Shown here piece by piece: positions 1 through 10,945 of a DNA stretch of 64,000 nt; positions within the stretch are counted from its first letter, which is position 1, and the number at the start of each line of letters is the position of its first letter. The notes under the pieces were generated by a model. The model searched no databases and was not told the DNA's origin. It worked only from the letters and a program-made list of their open reading frames with translations. The DNA comes from Diadema setosum (taxonomy: Eukaryota; Echinodermata; Echinoidea; Diadematoida; Diadematidae). Location: NCBI GenBank assembly GCA_033980235.1, contig CM067067.1, positions 27,736,451 through 27,800,450 on the forward strand. The letters are read 5' to 3'. A program made the translations under genes and the position numbers.

Positions 1-659
1 ATTATTTTAATGAAATTTTTATCTCAGACAGAAAAAAAAAGGCCCACCAAAGGAAAAATATTAAATATTGTATTCTGGATTTTAAAAAAATGTATTCCTC
101 TAGTGATTGGTTAAAAGAGCTTCACATGATTATAGGTATTATCAGCTATGTCAGAATGCTGGCATGCTTGACACTCCATGGTCTACAATTTGCAAAATGA
201 CATCACTTTTTATGACAACATTTTCCAATTAGTATCATGCTATTTGTGAAATGATGTCACATGGCAATTGTGATATCACAAAACAATTCTGACATCATGC
301 ATTGCTTCATACATCACTCTTTGAAATCATTTCTAACAAAACAACTGTGACAATACAAAGCAATTCAGGCATTGCGCACTGCTTTTTACCCTCAGTGTAG
401 GGTCCCTCCACACTGTCACATCCACTATACGACCTCTTGCCTCACATTTTTTCCCCATCTTTTGTTTAAATTTTTGATCCAAATATAAACCAAAAAACTC
501 TGCCTAATTTTGAGTTTCTGGAATTGTTAAAAATATAATAGAACTCTGTGCTTTGAAAGGTACTCTTCACTTCATGGCTGTGCCCCTCAGTGAATAGTAA
601 TATTTTGGGGTCACTTCTGCCTGTAGTATTAACCAGAAACTGTCAAGGCAAAATATATT
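1..659. other. AT-rich stretch without recognisable gene
   Basis: No convincing open frame or terminal repeat is visible. The sequence is AT-rich, with a short loosely repeated patch around 200-360 (variants of a phrase about tgacatcac). It lies upstream of the first recognised exon of the + strand gene and is probably intronic, but the window does not show the upstream exons, so this is inference. Confidence 0.5.
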
Positions 660-1686
660 TGTAAGATTTGTAAGATTTGTAAGATTTTATTGACTCTATC
701 GACCCCCTCTCGGGGTATGAGAGTACAAACATATTTACAATATATGAATACAAAAATATAAGTGATAATGTACATGTACGTGTGAAAATAACAGATATAA
801 ATAAATATGTTTACAAAACAAGGCGTAAAGGACGTTTAACTGCTCTACCACTACGTGTACAAACATTCACATCTACTTTACTTTCTACAAAAATACTGTC
901 TTTCTTCTTTGGTATTGAAGAGAACTGAAACATAATAATTCTGACAAATTTGGCTAGTTTTTTCAAATGGCAAGCATTAGTTGAATTGAATAATTTGGCC
1001 ATATGTAATGCACTTGGTCTACTGGCCGTCAAGCTACTTGGTAAATACAATAATCTCTCTTTGTTGAAAAAGGGACAAACAAAAATATAATGAAATTCAT
1101 CCCCTATATCGTCGGATCAACAAATAGTACAATGCATTTCATCTGTCAGGCTTGCATCAAACCTGCCCTTATTAACGGGTAATCCATTAGATCTACATCT
1201 GAATTTACTTAATGTAATATAATCTTTCTTACACAAGACTTGTAAATACTTTTCTAACATCAAATTATCCTTAAACATTCTATAATTTGTACAGATTCTA
1301 TTTGACCATGTTGCTGCTCTCCACTCTTGAATAAACATATCAAAAAGTCTAACTTTTGAGGTGTGTGAAATCCATGCAGCACTAAATCCACCCCCTTGTG
1401 CTAACCACACATTCCCTAGCCCTGCATTATAAAAAATATTTGCGATAGATAATAACCATTGTGATTTTGACGGGGAGTGTATGTCTCCTTGTAAATGCAG
1501 AAGAAATTTGAAAATTGTACATGAGTGTATATTATTGTTGAATTGATAAAAACAGGAAAAAAAGCTAGCGATTAAGGCTGGGAAGTTGCAATTACATTTA
1601 CAGAAATGGGAAGCTTTATATAATCTGGTAAAATTGATTTTTTCTTTCTTTTTTAGTGGAGTCACAGCCAATTGCGCTCCTGGCAA
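660..1686 (-). pseudogene. Non-LTR retrotransposon 3' relic (C-terminal zinc-knuckle end)
   Basis: On the minus strand a broken frame runs from about 1686 to 811. It contains the pattern usual for the end of many LINE ORF2 proteins: a Trp-rich stretch, then LSKFRCRSNGLPVNKGRF, then a Cys pair (CTIC), then after one stop codon GDEFHYIFVCPFF. This resembles the post-RT domain that closes the proteins of several CR1/Jockey-like elements. The 3' end is marked at 661-690 by a short tandem repeat of a GTAAGATTT unit, as expected for an RT-primed tail on the minus strand. The RT core is absent (5' truncation) and the frame is interrupted near 1120. No function is likely. Clade assignment is not secure. 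Confidence 0.6.
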
Positions 1687-2220
1687 TTAAAGGATGCATT
1701 TATCCATAAATGACATGAAAATAACTAGTGTGTTTTAGCTACACTACCAGATTTTGTTATTTGCTTAGATATTATCTTAATTTCCATGTGTATTCCATTA
1801 AAAAGAGTGTGGCTATCTCTCTTTGTCTGTCATTCTCGATTTCTTCCCCTCTTGTTCTCTACATTTTCCTTTGCACTCAGGGTCAGGTAGCTGATCTTCA
1901 TAATCTTTACACTTTTGGTGGTGTAGGCTTATGTTTGGGTAGAAGCAGTAATGCCAATTTGTTATAAAATGCAATTGTGATTGTGTTACATGTGTTTTGT
2001 GTGTGTGCCTGTGTGGTGTGTAAATGGTGTGTGTTTTGTGTGTGTGTAGGGAATGGGACAAATGAATGTAGTACAGGGCTATAGGAGGGGCAGCTGTACG
2101 GATCTGCTGACATGGCTGAGGGAGTGGATTTGTTTGGTTTCCTTTATACATGTTTCCATTCTGTTTTTGTGTAATTGTTGTTGTTTCTTCAAGTTGTTTG
2201 AATGAGATGTTATTTGTTTA
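1687..2220. repeat. Spacer with TG/CA-rich microsatellite
   Basis: Positions about 1975-2050 are dominated by TGTG-type dinucleotides with interruptions, which produces spurious His/Thr-rich frames on the minus strand. I see no gene here. Confidence 0.5.
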
Positions 2221-3137
2221 TATTGTCAAGCTACAATTTCTACTTCTGTGGAAAAAGAATGTACAAAGGAAATATATTATGCAGCAGATGAGAATTATTC
2301 TGTGTCCATTATGGAGCGATGTATTGTGCATCTTCACAAATTGTTATTATCCAATAATCTTCTATTTAATGATAAGAAAACTGAATTTGTAATATGTGGC
2401 ACTCAACAGCAAGTTTCAAAATTACGCACTGAAAGCCTGAAAGTGATTGATGTTGATATTTATCCTGTTGATTCTGCACGGAATCTGGGAGTGTGGTTTA
2501 TTTCACGCCTAGCCTTTGACAGACATATCTCTGAAGTATGTAAAAATTCATTTTATCATTTGTTTAATATTGTACATATTCGGAAGCATTTGACACGGGA
2601 AAGTACTGAAAAAATCATCCATGCGTTTGTCACAAGCAGATTGGATTATTGTAAAGTTTATTTTATGGCTTACCTGATAATCAATTCTCGCTATCGCCAA
2701 TGACGTAAAAAGTACCCGGATGTGGCTTTTTCGTCAAGATTTAGTGCACTTCGTAGCAAGGGCACTTCCGGCGCGGGGCATAATTTGCTCAGCGCTAGCG
2801 TGCGCGTACGTGTACTTTACCTATAGCGCCGTGCCGGCCGACCACGGATACTGGTACAGTGTATAGGCGGCTGTACAGCCCAAGCCAGCAAGTGGCCAGG
2901 CCTACCATACTCGTACACTGTAGTCCCCGCATGCATTGCCCTAGGCCGGCGGCCGGCCTTGCATTAGCATGCACCATACACCACTGCACGCATAAGCTAA
3001 CAGTACATACCGAAAGCGTACTGCTTGATCATGCGATCGATGTGCACATCACAGATCAGTCATCTCTGCATACGCTGAAAATATGCTGGAAAATATTCAC
3101 CCACCTGGATATCGTCATGGAATGCCCATCTTTTTTT

Positions 3138-3792
3138 TATACCCCCGCCAAACGAAGTTTGAAGGGGGTATATAGGAATCAGCGGACGGTCGGGCGGTCG
3201 GTCGGGCGGTCGGTCCGTTGCAAATCTTGCTTCGCAAACTACTTCCTCAGTTTTCAACCGATTCCCATAAAAGATCTGAATATGTTAATGTGCAAGACAC
3301 ATATTTCCGCAGTGGCAAAAAGTGCGTTGCCATGGTAACGGCATGTTATTGGTAAAATATAGGGCAAAATGCTTCATGGCAAAACTGCTTCATCAGTGTT
3401 CTTCCAATTCTCATGGAATTCATATTGAATGTTTGTCTTAGGATATAGGTCAGCATGACACATTTCTTGACAGTGACAAAAAGTATGTTGCCATGGTAAC
3501 AGCTCACATATTATGAGCCAAAATGATGGAAAAATATGTGTTGCAAACTACTTCCTCAGTTTTTGCCCAATTTCCATGAAACTTGGTACAGATGTGTGCC
3601 TTTGGTTGTAGATGTGCAAGACGCATTTTTCGACAGTACCCGAAAGTACGTTGCCATGGTAACGGCATATTAATGGCAGAAGATCAAGGAAAGATCTTGC
3701 GGATTTAACTACTTCCTCAGTTTTTTGACCAAAGCTTATGAAATGTTGTTTGGCGGGGGTATAACCAGTCGCTGTAGCGACATTTCTAGTTT
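3138..3792 (+). mobile_element. Helitron-like (HINE/DINE-type) element, X-box family copy 1
   Basis: The 5' end starts at TATACCCCCGCCAAAC; the matching subterminal inverted repeat GTTTGGCGGGGGTATA lies at about 3748-3763. It is followed by the hairpin GTCGCTGTAGCGAC and a terminus ATTTCTAG next to T. The interior is an array of roughly 150-bp degenerate tandem units, each with the palindrome GTTGCCATGGTAAC (3326, 3487, 3650). No protein is encoded. Subterminal inverted repeats, internal tandem repeats, a 3' hairpin and no evident target duplication are the known plan of Helentron-associated interspersed elements. A GGCGGTCG simple repeat lies near the 5' end (3187-3220). Confidence 0.7.
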
Positions 3793-3957
3793 AATTTGTT
3801 CTCTGTCGAAATGTCGCGAACACAATCGGGAACGAACCGTGATTTCGAACTTATCCTGTCTCCGAAGCAACTTCTTCCAAGTAAGTATGTAGTTAGGCAC
3901 TAGGCCTCCTACCGCTACTAGCAAGTCGCGCGTACTGCGCTGTGGAGTCACCCGCAA
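3736..3957 (-). pseudogene. THAP-type zinc finger fragment, truncated
   Basis: Minus-strand frame; the informative part is 3957-3793. The segment WKKLLRRQDKFEITVRSR followed by LCSRHF matches the second half of a THAP domain (conserved Trp, then C-x2-H followed by F). The first C-x-C half should lie in an upstream exon and is not recognised. Right after the zinc-binding Cys/His the frame runs into the 3' end of the Helitron-like element at 3792, so the insertion cut the coding sequence. THAP domains occur in host transcription factors and in transposases of the P and Kolobok groups. Its position inside a TIR element favours a transposase relic, but this is inference. Confidence 0.45.
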
Positions 3958-4080
3958 ACTTCACCCACACGGCCACGTCACATCTCGCATGCCAGTAAGG
4001 GTCCTATTTCTGCAGATCTTTTTCATTTATTGTCGTGCGAACAACACATGGCAGCTTCACAGCAACAACCAATAGTCGTA

Positions 4081-5815
4081 TTAAAGATAATAAAAAGTTT
4101 TGGTACCTCAAAAGTTTCCCTGAATTTCTGTGTTTCAGGTTAAAGTACCTTTCAAATAACTAACACTGTGAGACTTACTCGCCCCAAAGTGCTCTCATTT
4201 CTTAGTAATCATGCAATTAACTGCGACCAGCAGCCCCATATGCATAGCGACCAACAGCCCCATACGCATAGCGTAATGGGGCTTCGCATTGTAGCATTCA
4301 GGATCATGACAGATTTAGTATCGCGGGTAAATATCAACTTAAAATCCAAAAATTCTTCAATTTGAAGACTTACCAATTAAGTTGAAGTCTTGAAAACAGG
4401 CTTCGGGCAATGTTTGGTTCCGCCAATAGTCCCTTTCTGTTCAAATTGATGACTGAATGTGACTCTGTCGAGAGGACCTTGGGAGAGCTTGCATACACTG
4501 ATTACTACAGCCAGCGCATACGCACATATCACATGCGAACAAATTTCAAATCCACGAACGGATAAGATGTTTGTGTGCGCATGCGCTGGCCGTCAATTCG
4601 GTGGATTCCATATACGGTGCGCCACCTATCGGTTGTAGCGGACAGGCCGAAATCCGCAATGCCTTATGGGAAAAAGTCGACATCAAAATTAATACTCGCA
4701 TTATATGCACATGCAGCAGCAGCGCAGCTCAGCTCAGCCGGCCGCGCCGGGTGGGCGGGCGCCCGGGCTGGTTGGCCATTGGCCTGAAGTTAGGCCCTAA
4801 CATGAGTAACAGATGACAAAATCAACAAATCACAGAAAAAGCAAACTTACGCTGCAACACATCCACAGCCAGCAGAATGGACTAAAGCGTCTGTTGTGAG
4901 TAGTACCCATGTAGCGTACCGTTCTGCCATTTGACGCTGCTCAGGCTTCACACACAGTTGCCTTGATGTAAATGTGGTCTGGGTGGTTCTGGATGTGTCC
5001 CATAAATGGACATCTTCAACGTGATTGTCCTTAAACATAAGGTAGCCATCATCTTTTTGAAGCTTGCTAGCCTTTCTGGGGTCCAATCACACTGTTTGAT
5101 AAGGTAGGCAAACACATCTCCAAGCGACAGATCAGGCCAGTACAGTTATTGTACAGTAAACAGTGCATTGCGCATGCAGCGCTGAGCGTAGCTCTAGCTG
5201 CATGTAGCGCGATGTCGACCCCAGAGTTGAAAATCGGCCTGTCCGCTACAACCGATAGGCGGCGCACCGTATATGGAATCCACCGAATTCAGTGTAGCTC
5301 TCCCAAGGTCCTCTCGACCGAGTCACATTCAGTCATCAATTCGAACAGAAAGGGACTATTGGCAGAACCAAACGTTGCCCGAAGCCTGTTTTCAAGACTT
5401 CAACTTAATTGGTAAGTCTTCAAATTGAAGATTTTTTTGGATTTTAAGTTGATATTTACCCGCGATACTAAATCTGTCATGATCCTGTAAGATACAATGC
5501 GAAGCCCCATTTAGCTATGTGTATGGGGCTGCTGGTCGCAGTTAGCTACTCAGTATGCGTATGGGGCTGCACGCTGCTGGTCGCAGTTATCATGCAATAA
5601 TGGTTTAGTACAATACGTGTACTACCTCACCGCCGTACAGCGGCAGCTCTGGTACAAAACCATTATTGCATGATTACTAAGACATGAGAGCACTTTGGGG
5701 CGAGTAAGTCTCACAGTGTTAGTTATATGAAAGGTACTTTAACCGGAAACACAAACTAAGACAAGGAAATTCAGGGAAACTTTTGAGGTAATACCAAAAC
5801 TTTATATTATCTTTA
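4081..5815. mobile_element. TTAA-bounded foldback element, copy 1, with captured exon
   Basis: The ends are TTAAAGATAATAAAAAG and its inverse. Long inverted arms (about 4081-4660 against 5230-5815) contain the same phrases in opposite orientation, for example the block at 4605-4655 against 5229-5289. TTAA at both ends fits a piggyBac-type TTAA target duplication. The unpaired middle (about 4700-5200) contains a CG-rich patch and a SWIM-type exon on the minus strand. A shorter copy lacking this exon lies at 30892-31912. Confidence 0.75.
4851..5092 (-). pseudogene. Exon with SWIM-type zinc finger start, captured in the foldback element
   Basis: A minus-strand frame of about 79 codons without introns encodes a segment ending VHSAGCGCVAA. 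Upstream are DGYLMFKDNHVEDVHLW and a KPEQRQ motif. This resembles the region preceding and beginning a SWIM zinc finger (C-x-C) in invertebrate proteins that also carry YqaJ-like nuclease domains. The frame ends exactly at a strong splice donor, GTAAGTTTG (minus strand, 4850 downward), so it looks like a genuine exon and not a chance frame. The C-terminal half of the SWIM motif (C-x-H) would be in the next exon, which is not found in the element. Family naming comes from motif memory, without alignment. Confidence 0.5.
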
Positions 5816-6187
5816 ACAGCAATTTCTTAAGAATGGAGAAATTTCAAATCATATTAAAGCTGCAATTCAAGTCGAGAAAACAGAAGTACACGTAGAATAC
5901 GGTTGGTTGTGTGTGTAAACAGCATCAGTCACGTATCACGCGCGTACGAACGGAAGTGACTTTGCTACCGGACTATCCCATAATGCACCGTAAATAACGC
6001 TTAAATCAACATCCGGGTACTTTTTACGTCATTGGCGAGAGCGAGAATTAGGTAAACTACAAAGGGTGCAAAATGCATGTGCTAGATTAGTTTCCATTTC
6101 TCCTCGTTTTTCTCATTGTAGTCCATTACTACATGCATTACATTGGTTGCCTGTAAAGCAGAGAATCATATTTAAAACTCTGCTAAT

Positions 6188-9100
6188 TCTACCCCCGCCA
6201 CACATAGTGTGAAGGGGGTATATAGGAATCGCCATGATGTTTGGTCAGGCGGGCGGTCGGGCGGGCGGTCGGGCGGTCGGGCGGGCGGGCGGTCGGGCAG
6301 GCGGTCGGTCGGTCGGTCTGTTGCAAAATCTTGCGTCGCGAACTCCTCCTACAGTTTTGAAGCAATTTAAATGAAACTTAGGGTAAATGATGATATTGAG
6401 GTATAGATGTGCAAGACATGTTTTTTGTGTTTGTCGGACAATGCGTTGCCATGGTAACCATAATTTTATCAAAACCTTATGGATTGAATAACTTCCATAG
6501 TATTTAAGCAGTCAATTTCAAAATTGGTATCTATGATGATATATAGGTGTAGTTATGCAAGACACTCTTTGTGTTTGTACTTGACAAAGCGTTGCCATGG
6601 TAACCGCATGTTTTCTTCGAAATCTTGTGGAGTGAACAACTTCCACAGTTTTGAAGCAATTGAAATCAAATTTGGTAGGCATTATGGCCTTGAGGCATTG
6701 ATGCGGAACACATGAATTTTAGTGTTTGTCGGACAAAGCATTGCCATGGTAACCATAATTTTACCAAAACCTTGTGGATTGAATAACTTCTACATCATTC
6801 AAGCAATTAAGGTCAAATTTAGTATGTATGACGATCGGGAGGTGTAGTTATGCAAGACATCAATGTGTTAATATAAGAAAAATGTGTTTCCATGGTAACC
6901 ACTCCTTTTTGTATGAAATTGAACCATTTAATCTATGAAGGTGAAATTTGGTGTGTATGATGCTCTTTAAGTGTAGTTTGGCAAAATGTCCTTTTGAAAT
7001 CTCTTTTTTCTATCGATGAAGATACCACAGAATTTGAGAGTATGAAGAGATTTTGGGCTTCATCAAACACAACAGGACTGATAATACAGGAATAAGAGAA
7101 CTGAAAAGTGATGGTATTACGATTGCTGATCCAGTTGCAAAAGCTGAAGCATTGAACCAACAGTTCAAAAGTGGTTTCACCAAGGAAACTCCCATACCGA
7201 ATGACTTACTACCGGAAACCTCAGACTTTGAAGAAATGGAAGATATTTTGTTTACATCAAAGGGTGTAGAGAAGTTGCTTTGTGGTTTGAAGACATGCAA
7301 GGCCCCTGGACCGGATGGTATAACTCCACGAGTCTTGAAGCAGCTGGCAAAAATTCTGGCTCCAATTCTTTGCAATATATTCCAGTTGTCGTATGAATTA
7401 AGTGAAATACCAAATGATTGGCGTGAAGCAAATGTTGTACCAGTCTACAAGAAAGGTAATCGATCTACTCCTGTAAACTACCGCCCCATTTCGCTGACAT
7501 GTATTTGCTGTAAACTAATGGAGCACGTTTTAGCCAGCAAAATTATGAAGCACGGGGACGAAAATAACATCATTTTTCCCCTGCAATATGGCTTCCGTAA
7601 GAACATGTCATGTGAACAACAATTACTTGGTTTCACAAGCGATTTACATAGGAACTTGGATGCAGGGCGTCAAACGGATGTTATAGTCATGGATTTTTCA
7701 AAAGCTTTTGACAAGGTTGGACATGAGCGGCTTTTACGTAAACTGGACTACTACGGTATCAGGGGGAAAAATCTGAAATGGATTCAAAGTTTTCTCAATG
7801 GAAGGAAGTCAGAGGGTCGTTTTGGATGGTATTAAATCTTCTTCAGTAGCAGTAGGATCTGGAGTGCCTCAGGGGTCGGTTCTTGGGCCTTGCCTCTTTC
7901 TACTTTACATCAATGACTTGCCTGATGGTCTCGCGTCAAATGTTCGCCTTTTTGCAGATGATGCAATTTCTTACATGACCATCAACAATCAACATCATAC
8001 GCAAAATCTTCAAGAGGACCTAAACAAAATTGGTGACTGGGCGAAAAAATGGATGATGGATTTGAACACAAGATAAGTGTAAGGTTTTGACAATATCCAG
8101 GAAAAGAAGTAGGGTGCAACATGTGTATCATCTAAGTAACGCCCCTCTTGAATCCGTGAAGTACTTGGGTGTAACCATCACCTCTGATTTGAAGTGGACC
8201 CAACACATCAACAATACTGTCAATAAAGCCAATAACGTGCTTGCATTTCTTAAACGCAATCTTTGCATAACATCTTCTGATGTTAAAGCCACAGCTTACA
8301 AAACGTTGGTTAGACCAATTGTTGAGTATGCTTCCACAGTTTGGGACCCATCTACCAAGAACCTAATCCACCAAGTGGAAATGGTCCAGAGAAGAGCTGC
8401 GCGATTCACTTTAAATCGCTACCATAACACCTCGAGTGTCACCAAAATGCTACAAGAACTTAATTGGACCACTCTGGAACACCGCAGAGAAAATGACAGG
8501 CTAATTATGATGTACAAAATACACAATAATCTCACTCCTCTTTCAGCACAGGACTATATTATCAAACAGGCTACTCAGTTAACGAGAGCCTCGCAACCAC
8601 ACTCCTATCAGGTACCATATTCGAGAACTGAATCGCATCGCCATTCGTTCTTCCCAAGAACTGTAAGGAACTGGAATTCCCTGTCGTCAGAAATTGTTTC
8701 AGCGCCATCTGTGGGATCATTTCGAAACCGTCTAACGGTTGATCACAGTGGCTAGTTTTTTCGTCAAATTTTCTATGTGCTTTAAATATCTGTAAATGAA
8801 TTGTATTATAATATAAATAGCACCAGTCTGCAAGAATCTTCAGTCTATTGAAGGAGGCAGACTTAATCAGAAGAAGAAGAAGAAGAATGTCCTTTGTATT
8901 TGTATGGGACAATGAGTTGCCATGGTAACCGCATTTTTTTTAATCCTGTGGAGTAAACTTCTTCCACAGTTTTCAAGCAATTGAAACCAAATTTGGTAGG
9001 CATTATGGCCCTGAGGTATAGATGTGGAACACATAAATTTTGTGTTTGTCACACAAACCGTTGCCATGGTAACCACAATTTTACCAAAACCTTGCAGATT

Positions 9101-9467
9101 GAATAACTTTTCCATCATTCAAGCAATTAAAGTCAAATTTAGTATGTATCATGATCTAGAAGTGTAGTTTTGCAAGACACCAATGTGTTAGTTTAAGGAA
9201 AATGTGTTGCCATGGTAACCACTCATTTTTGTATCAAAATAAACCATTCAAGCTATGAAGGTCAAATTTGGTGTGTAGTGATGCTGGGGGAAAGCATGTT
9301 TCCATTTGCTGTAAGTGTTTTTACTCAATGTCAACTCTGTAATTGTACAGTAAACTAAAATTATTCTGTTTCCAATTCGACAAATGTACAAATTGCCCTC
9401 GTGACATCACATACTATAAAGCAACACTAAGGGCGGGGGTAGTAATCACCTTCAGTGATAATTCTAG
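6188..9467 (+). mobile_element. Helitron-like element, X-box family copy 2 (carries a LINE)
   Basis: The 5' end begins TCTACCCCCGCCA. The 3' end has GGGCGGGGGTAG, then the hairpin ATCACcttcaGTGAT, then AATTCTAG before T. The internal tandem units carry GTTGCCATGGTAAC at 6445, 6591, 8916, 9060 and 9206, with near copies at 6740 and 6885. A 1.9-kb LINE is nested inside (6995-8885). Flanks joined across the element, with only shared T residues ambiguous, continue the host LINE, so there is no target duplication and insertion was at T-T (or A-T). A GGCG/GTCGG simple repeat lies at 6246-6320. Confidence 0.75.
6995..8885 (+). mobile_element. Young 5'-truncated LINE with 10-bp target duplication
   Basis: AATGTCCTTT occurs immediately before (6985-6994) and after (8886-8895) the insert. 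The body encodes a reverse transcriptase: APGPDGITPRVLK, YRPISLTCICCKLMEHV, QYGFRKNMSCEQQL, VMDFSKAFDKVGH, GVPQGSVLGP and the catalytic FADD at about 7950-7961. The thumb and C-terminal region follow and end near 8755. Two single-base shifts (near 7805 and near 8075) break an otherwise continuous frame. The endonuclease domain is missing, so it is 5'-truncated. The 3' end is a (GAA)n tail at about 8866-8885. The motifs fit the Jockey/CR1 group; clade uncertain. Confidence 0.85.
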
Positions 9468-9750
9468 TTGTATATGAACGTATATAGAGCTATTCATGGT
9501 ACAGCACTAGTGTACATACAGGAACTTGTAGAGTTAAAAACATCATTTCAAACATTTGATCACCTTCGAAGTTCACAGGATCAAACATTATTGAAATATC
9601 CATCGGGGAAATCAAAAGTTACTCTTGGTGACAGTGAGGGCATTTTTGTACACTGCACCAAAATTATGGAATAATCTCCCTTTGTTTGTAAGACAAGCAA
9701 TTACAATTAATGAGTTTAAGGTCAGGTTAAAAAGCATCTCTTGAAGTAAT

Positions 9751-10047
9751 GTATTTTCTGTTTGAATTTCTTGTATGCATGTCATTTTGTAATGCGCAGT
9801 AGAGTATATTATTATAGTAGCTGCGCAATATAAATGTCCTTTATTATCATTATTATATAATTCTCTTGTTATTTATGTCCAAACTGTATACCTTTGATAC
9901 AGCAGTACGGATTTATAATACTGTTCTTGTATTATTTAAATGGAAAGGAATTAAATAAATGCAGGGGGGATGTACAAGTGCATGTGAAGAGAGGGAGGCA
10001 AGCTGATACAAACCAAAACAAGTTTTTTTCACTCTTTTTTTCTGTAG
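9751..10047. other. Intron sequence before first recognised exon
   Basis: AT-rich with short (ATT)-type runs near 9840-9860. It ends with a pyrimidine-rich tract and the acceptor TTTTTTTCTGTAG at 10035-10047. No gene seen. Confidence 0.6.
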
Positions 10048-10202
10048 GTTCCTTGGACCTTGAAGTTGAGGTGCGCAAACATGAAGTGCCTATCTCTATT
10101 GAGGCTCTTGGAATAATGATTCATCAGAAATCCAGAGCCAGTCCTTATCCAGGAACAGCCATTCGCAGATTCACTGTTCCAGATGACAAAGTGCCATGGG
10201 AG
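10048..10202 (+). CDS. TRPM2: Exon 1 in window: TRPM2-like channel, start of NUDT9-homology domain
   Basis: Acceptor TTTCTGTAG precedes and donor GTGGGT follows. The exon is 155 bp and starts with two bases of a split codon, then 51 codons, ending in phase 0. Residues SPYPGTAIRRFTVPDDKVPWE match the opening of the NUDT9-homology domain, where ARTSPYPG- and VPxEKV-like motifs are conserved. Upstream residues include IEALGIMIHQ, which I compare with the helix following the coiled coil in TRPM2 (ALxWIV-like). The VPWE ending is closer to TRPM2 than to NUDT9. In TRPM2 this cytosolic domain binds ADP-ribose; in invertebrate TRPM2 proteins it can also hydrolyse it (family knowledge). The alternative is stand-alone NUDT9. 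No upstream channel exon is visible, so the channel assignment is inference. Confidence 0.75.
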
Positions 10203-10543
10203 GTGGGTTTGTCATCCTGTGCTTTCCTTGTTCTGAATAACTGATTTTGGAAATCAGTTCCCTTGGAAGTCATACATGCATATTTCATAAAGTCCTGAGC
10301 ATAATTTAACTACACTAAGAAGATTGATCTAACATATGTAGACCGATTCGACTTGACAAAATGCCCACCATTCATTGCCATGTCCCGGTTTCACACACGT
10401 ATGCTAAATGCATGATGTATATATTGCGGCGGGTGCCATTGTACAATGTATATCATGCATTCTCATATGCATGCGTGCATGCGACACTGCAGTAATGGCG
10501 GATTTTGCTGCCAGGTCGGATCAGTCTATACCATCGAAAGAAG

Positions 10544-10600
10544 AATTAATGATAATAATAATAGTAATAATAATAATAATGATAATAATAATAATGCTGC
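10544..10600. repeat. (AAT)n microsatellite
   Basis: An imperfect run of ATA/AAT trinucleotides. Frames across it are artefacts. Confidence 0.85.
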
Positions 10601-10945
10601 GACAGCACTTGGACGATGTGGGTGTGCCCAATCAAGTGCAAACGCTCCAAAAAGCAGCATTGCTGGGGACGGTGAGAATCCAGGATGGAACTTTTACATG
10701 TGATATTGATCTCCAAGAGATATCTTGTGAAGATAGAGACAAATTGATAGTAATGATAATAAACCAGATTTGCATAGTGTATATATCACAAAAACTAGAT
10801 TAATGTGTCTGTGCACATGGAAGGATGGAAAATAAAGAAATAGAGGAAAATAGATATGAGAGGGAAAGGAGACAAACAAGATGAAGAGTGAAAAAAAACC
10901 ACAATATACAGGGTAAAGCCTAGTCCATTGACACGTGAAGAGACA

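Larger units (their letters stand above)
2687..6045. mobile_element. 3.36-kb TIR element inserted in the LINE relic (AATT at both ends)
   Basis: The left end begins CTCGCTATCGCCAATGACG and the right end is its inverse with one mismatch; the match continues for about 38 bp (to the ACCCGGATGT region). AATT at 2683-2686 is repeated at 6046-6049, and removing the element with one AATT restores the LINE reading frame across the junction. Inside are a Helitron-like element (3138-3792), a minus-strand THAP-like fragment and a TTAA-bounded foldback element (4081-5815). The stretch 2700-3137 is richer in GC and has no gene I recognise. The element may be a decayed DNA transposon; a THAP-type transposase would fit, but the superfamily cannot be fixed from what remains. 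Confidence 0.75.
2221..9750 (+). pseudogene. CR1/L2-like LINE relic split by two insertions
   Basis: Three separated pieces read as one LINE ORF2 C-terminus on the + strand. Piece 1 (about 2248-2686) has the thumb/connection motifs NLGVWF and HAFVTSRLDYC, typical of CR1, L2 and Rex-type elements. Piece 2 (6046-6187) holds the following RVQNACARL and LHWLP motifs. Piece 3 (9468-9744) holds the closing APKLWNNLP-type motif and the C-terminal tail. Between 1 and 2 sits a TIR element bounded by AATT on both sides; between 2 and 3 sits a Helitron-like element. In both cases the frame resumes at the exact junction, apart from a small shift in piece 3. The RT catalytic core is not present. This is the oldest layer of the nest. 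Confidence 0.75.

Noticed and set aside
3326..3339. GCCATGG within the X-box motif as a translation start with good Kozak context
   Set aside because: The motif is palindromic and repeated once per unit, and the frames that follow are short and not conserved between units.
1..10047. Upstream TRPM channel exons
   Set aside because: I looked for pore, TRP-box and coiled-coil wording on the + strand and found none; all recognisable coding there belongs to transposons.
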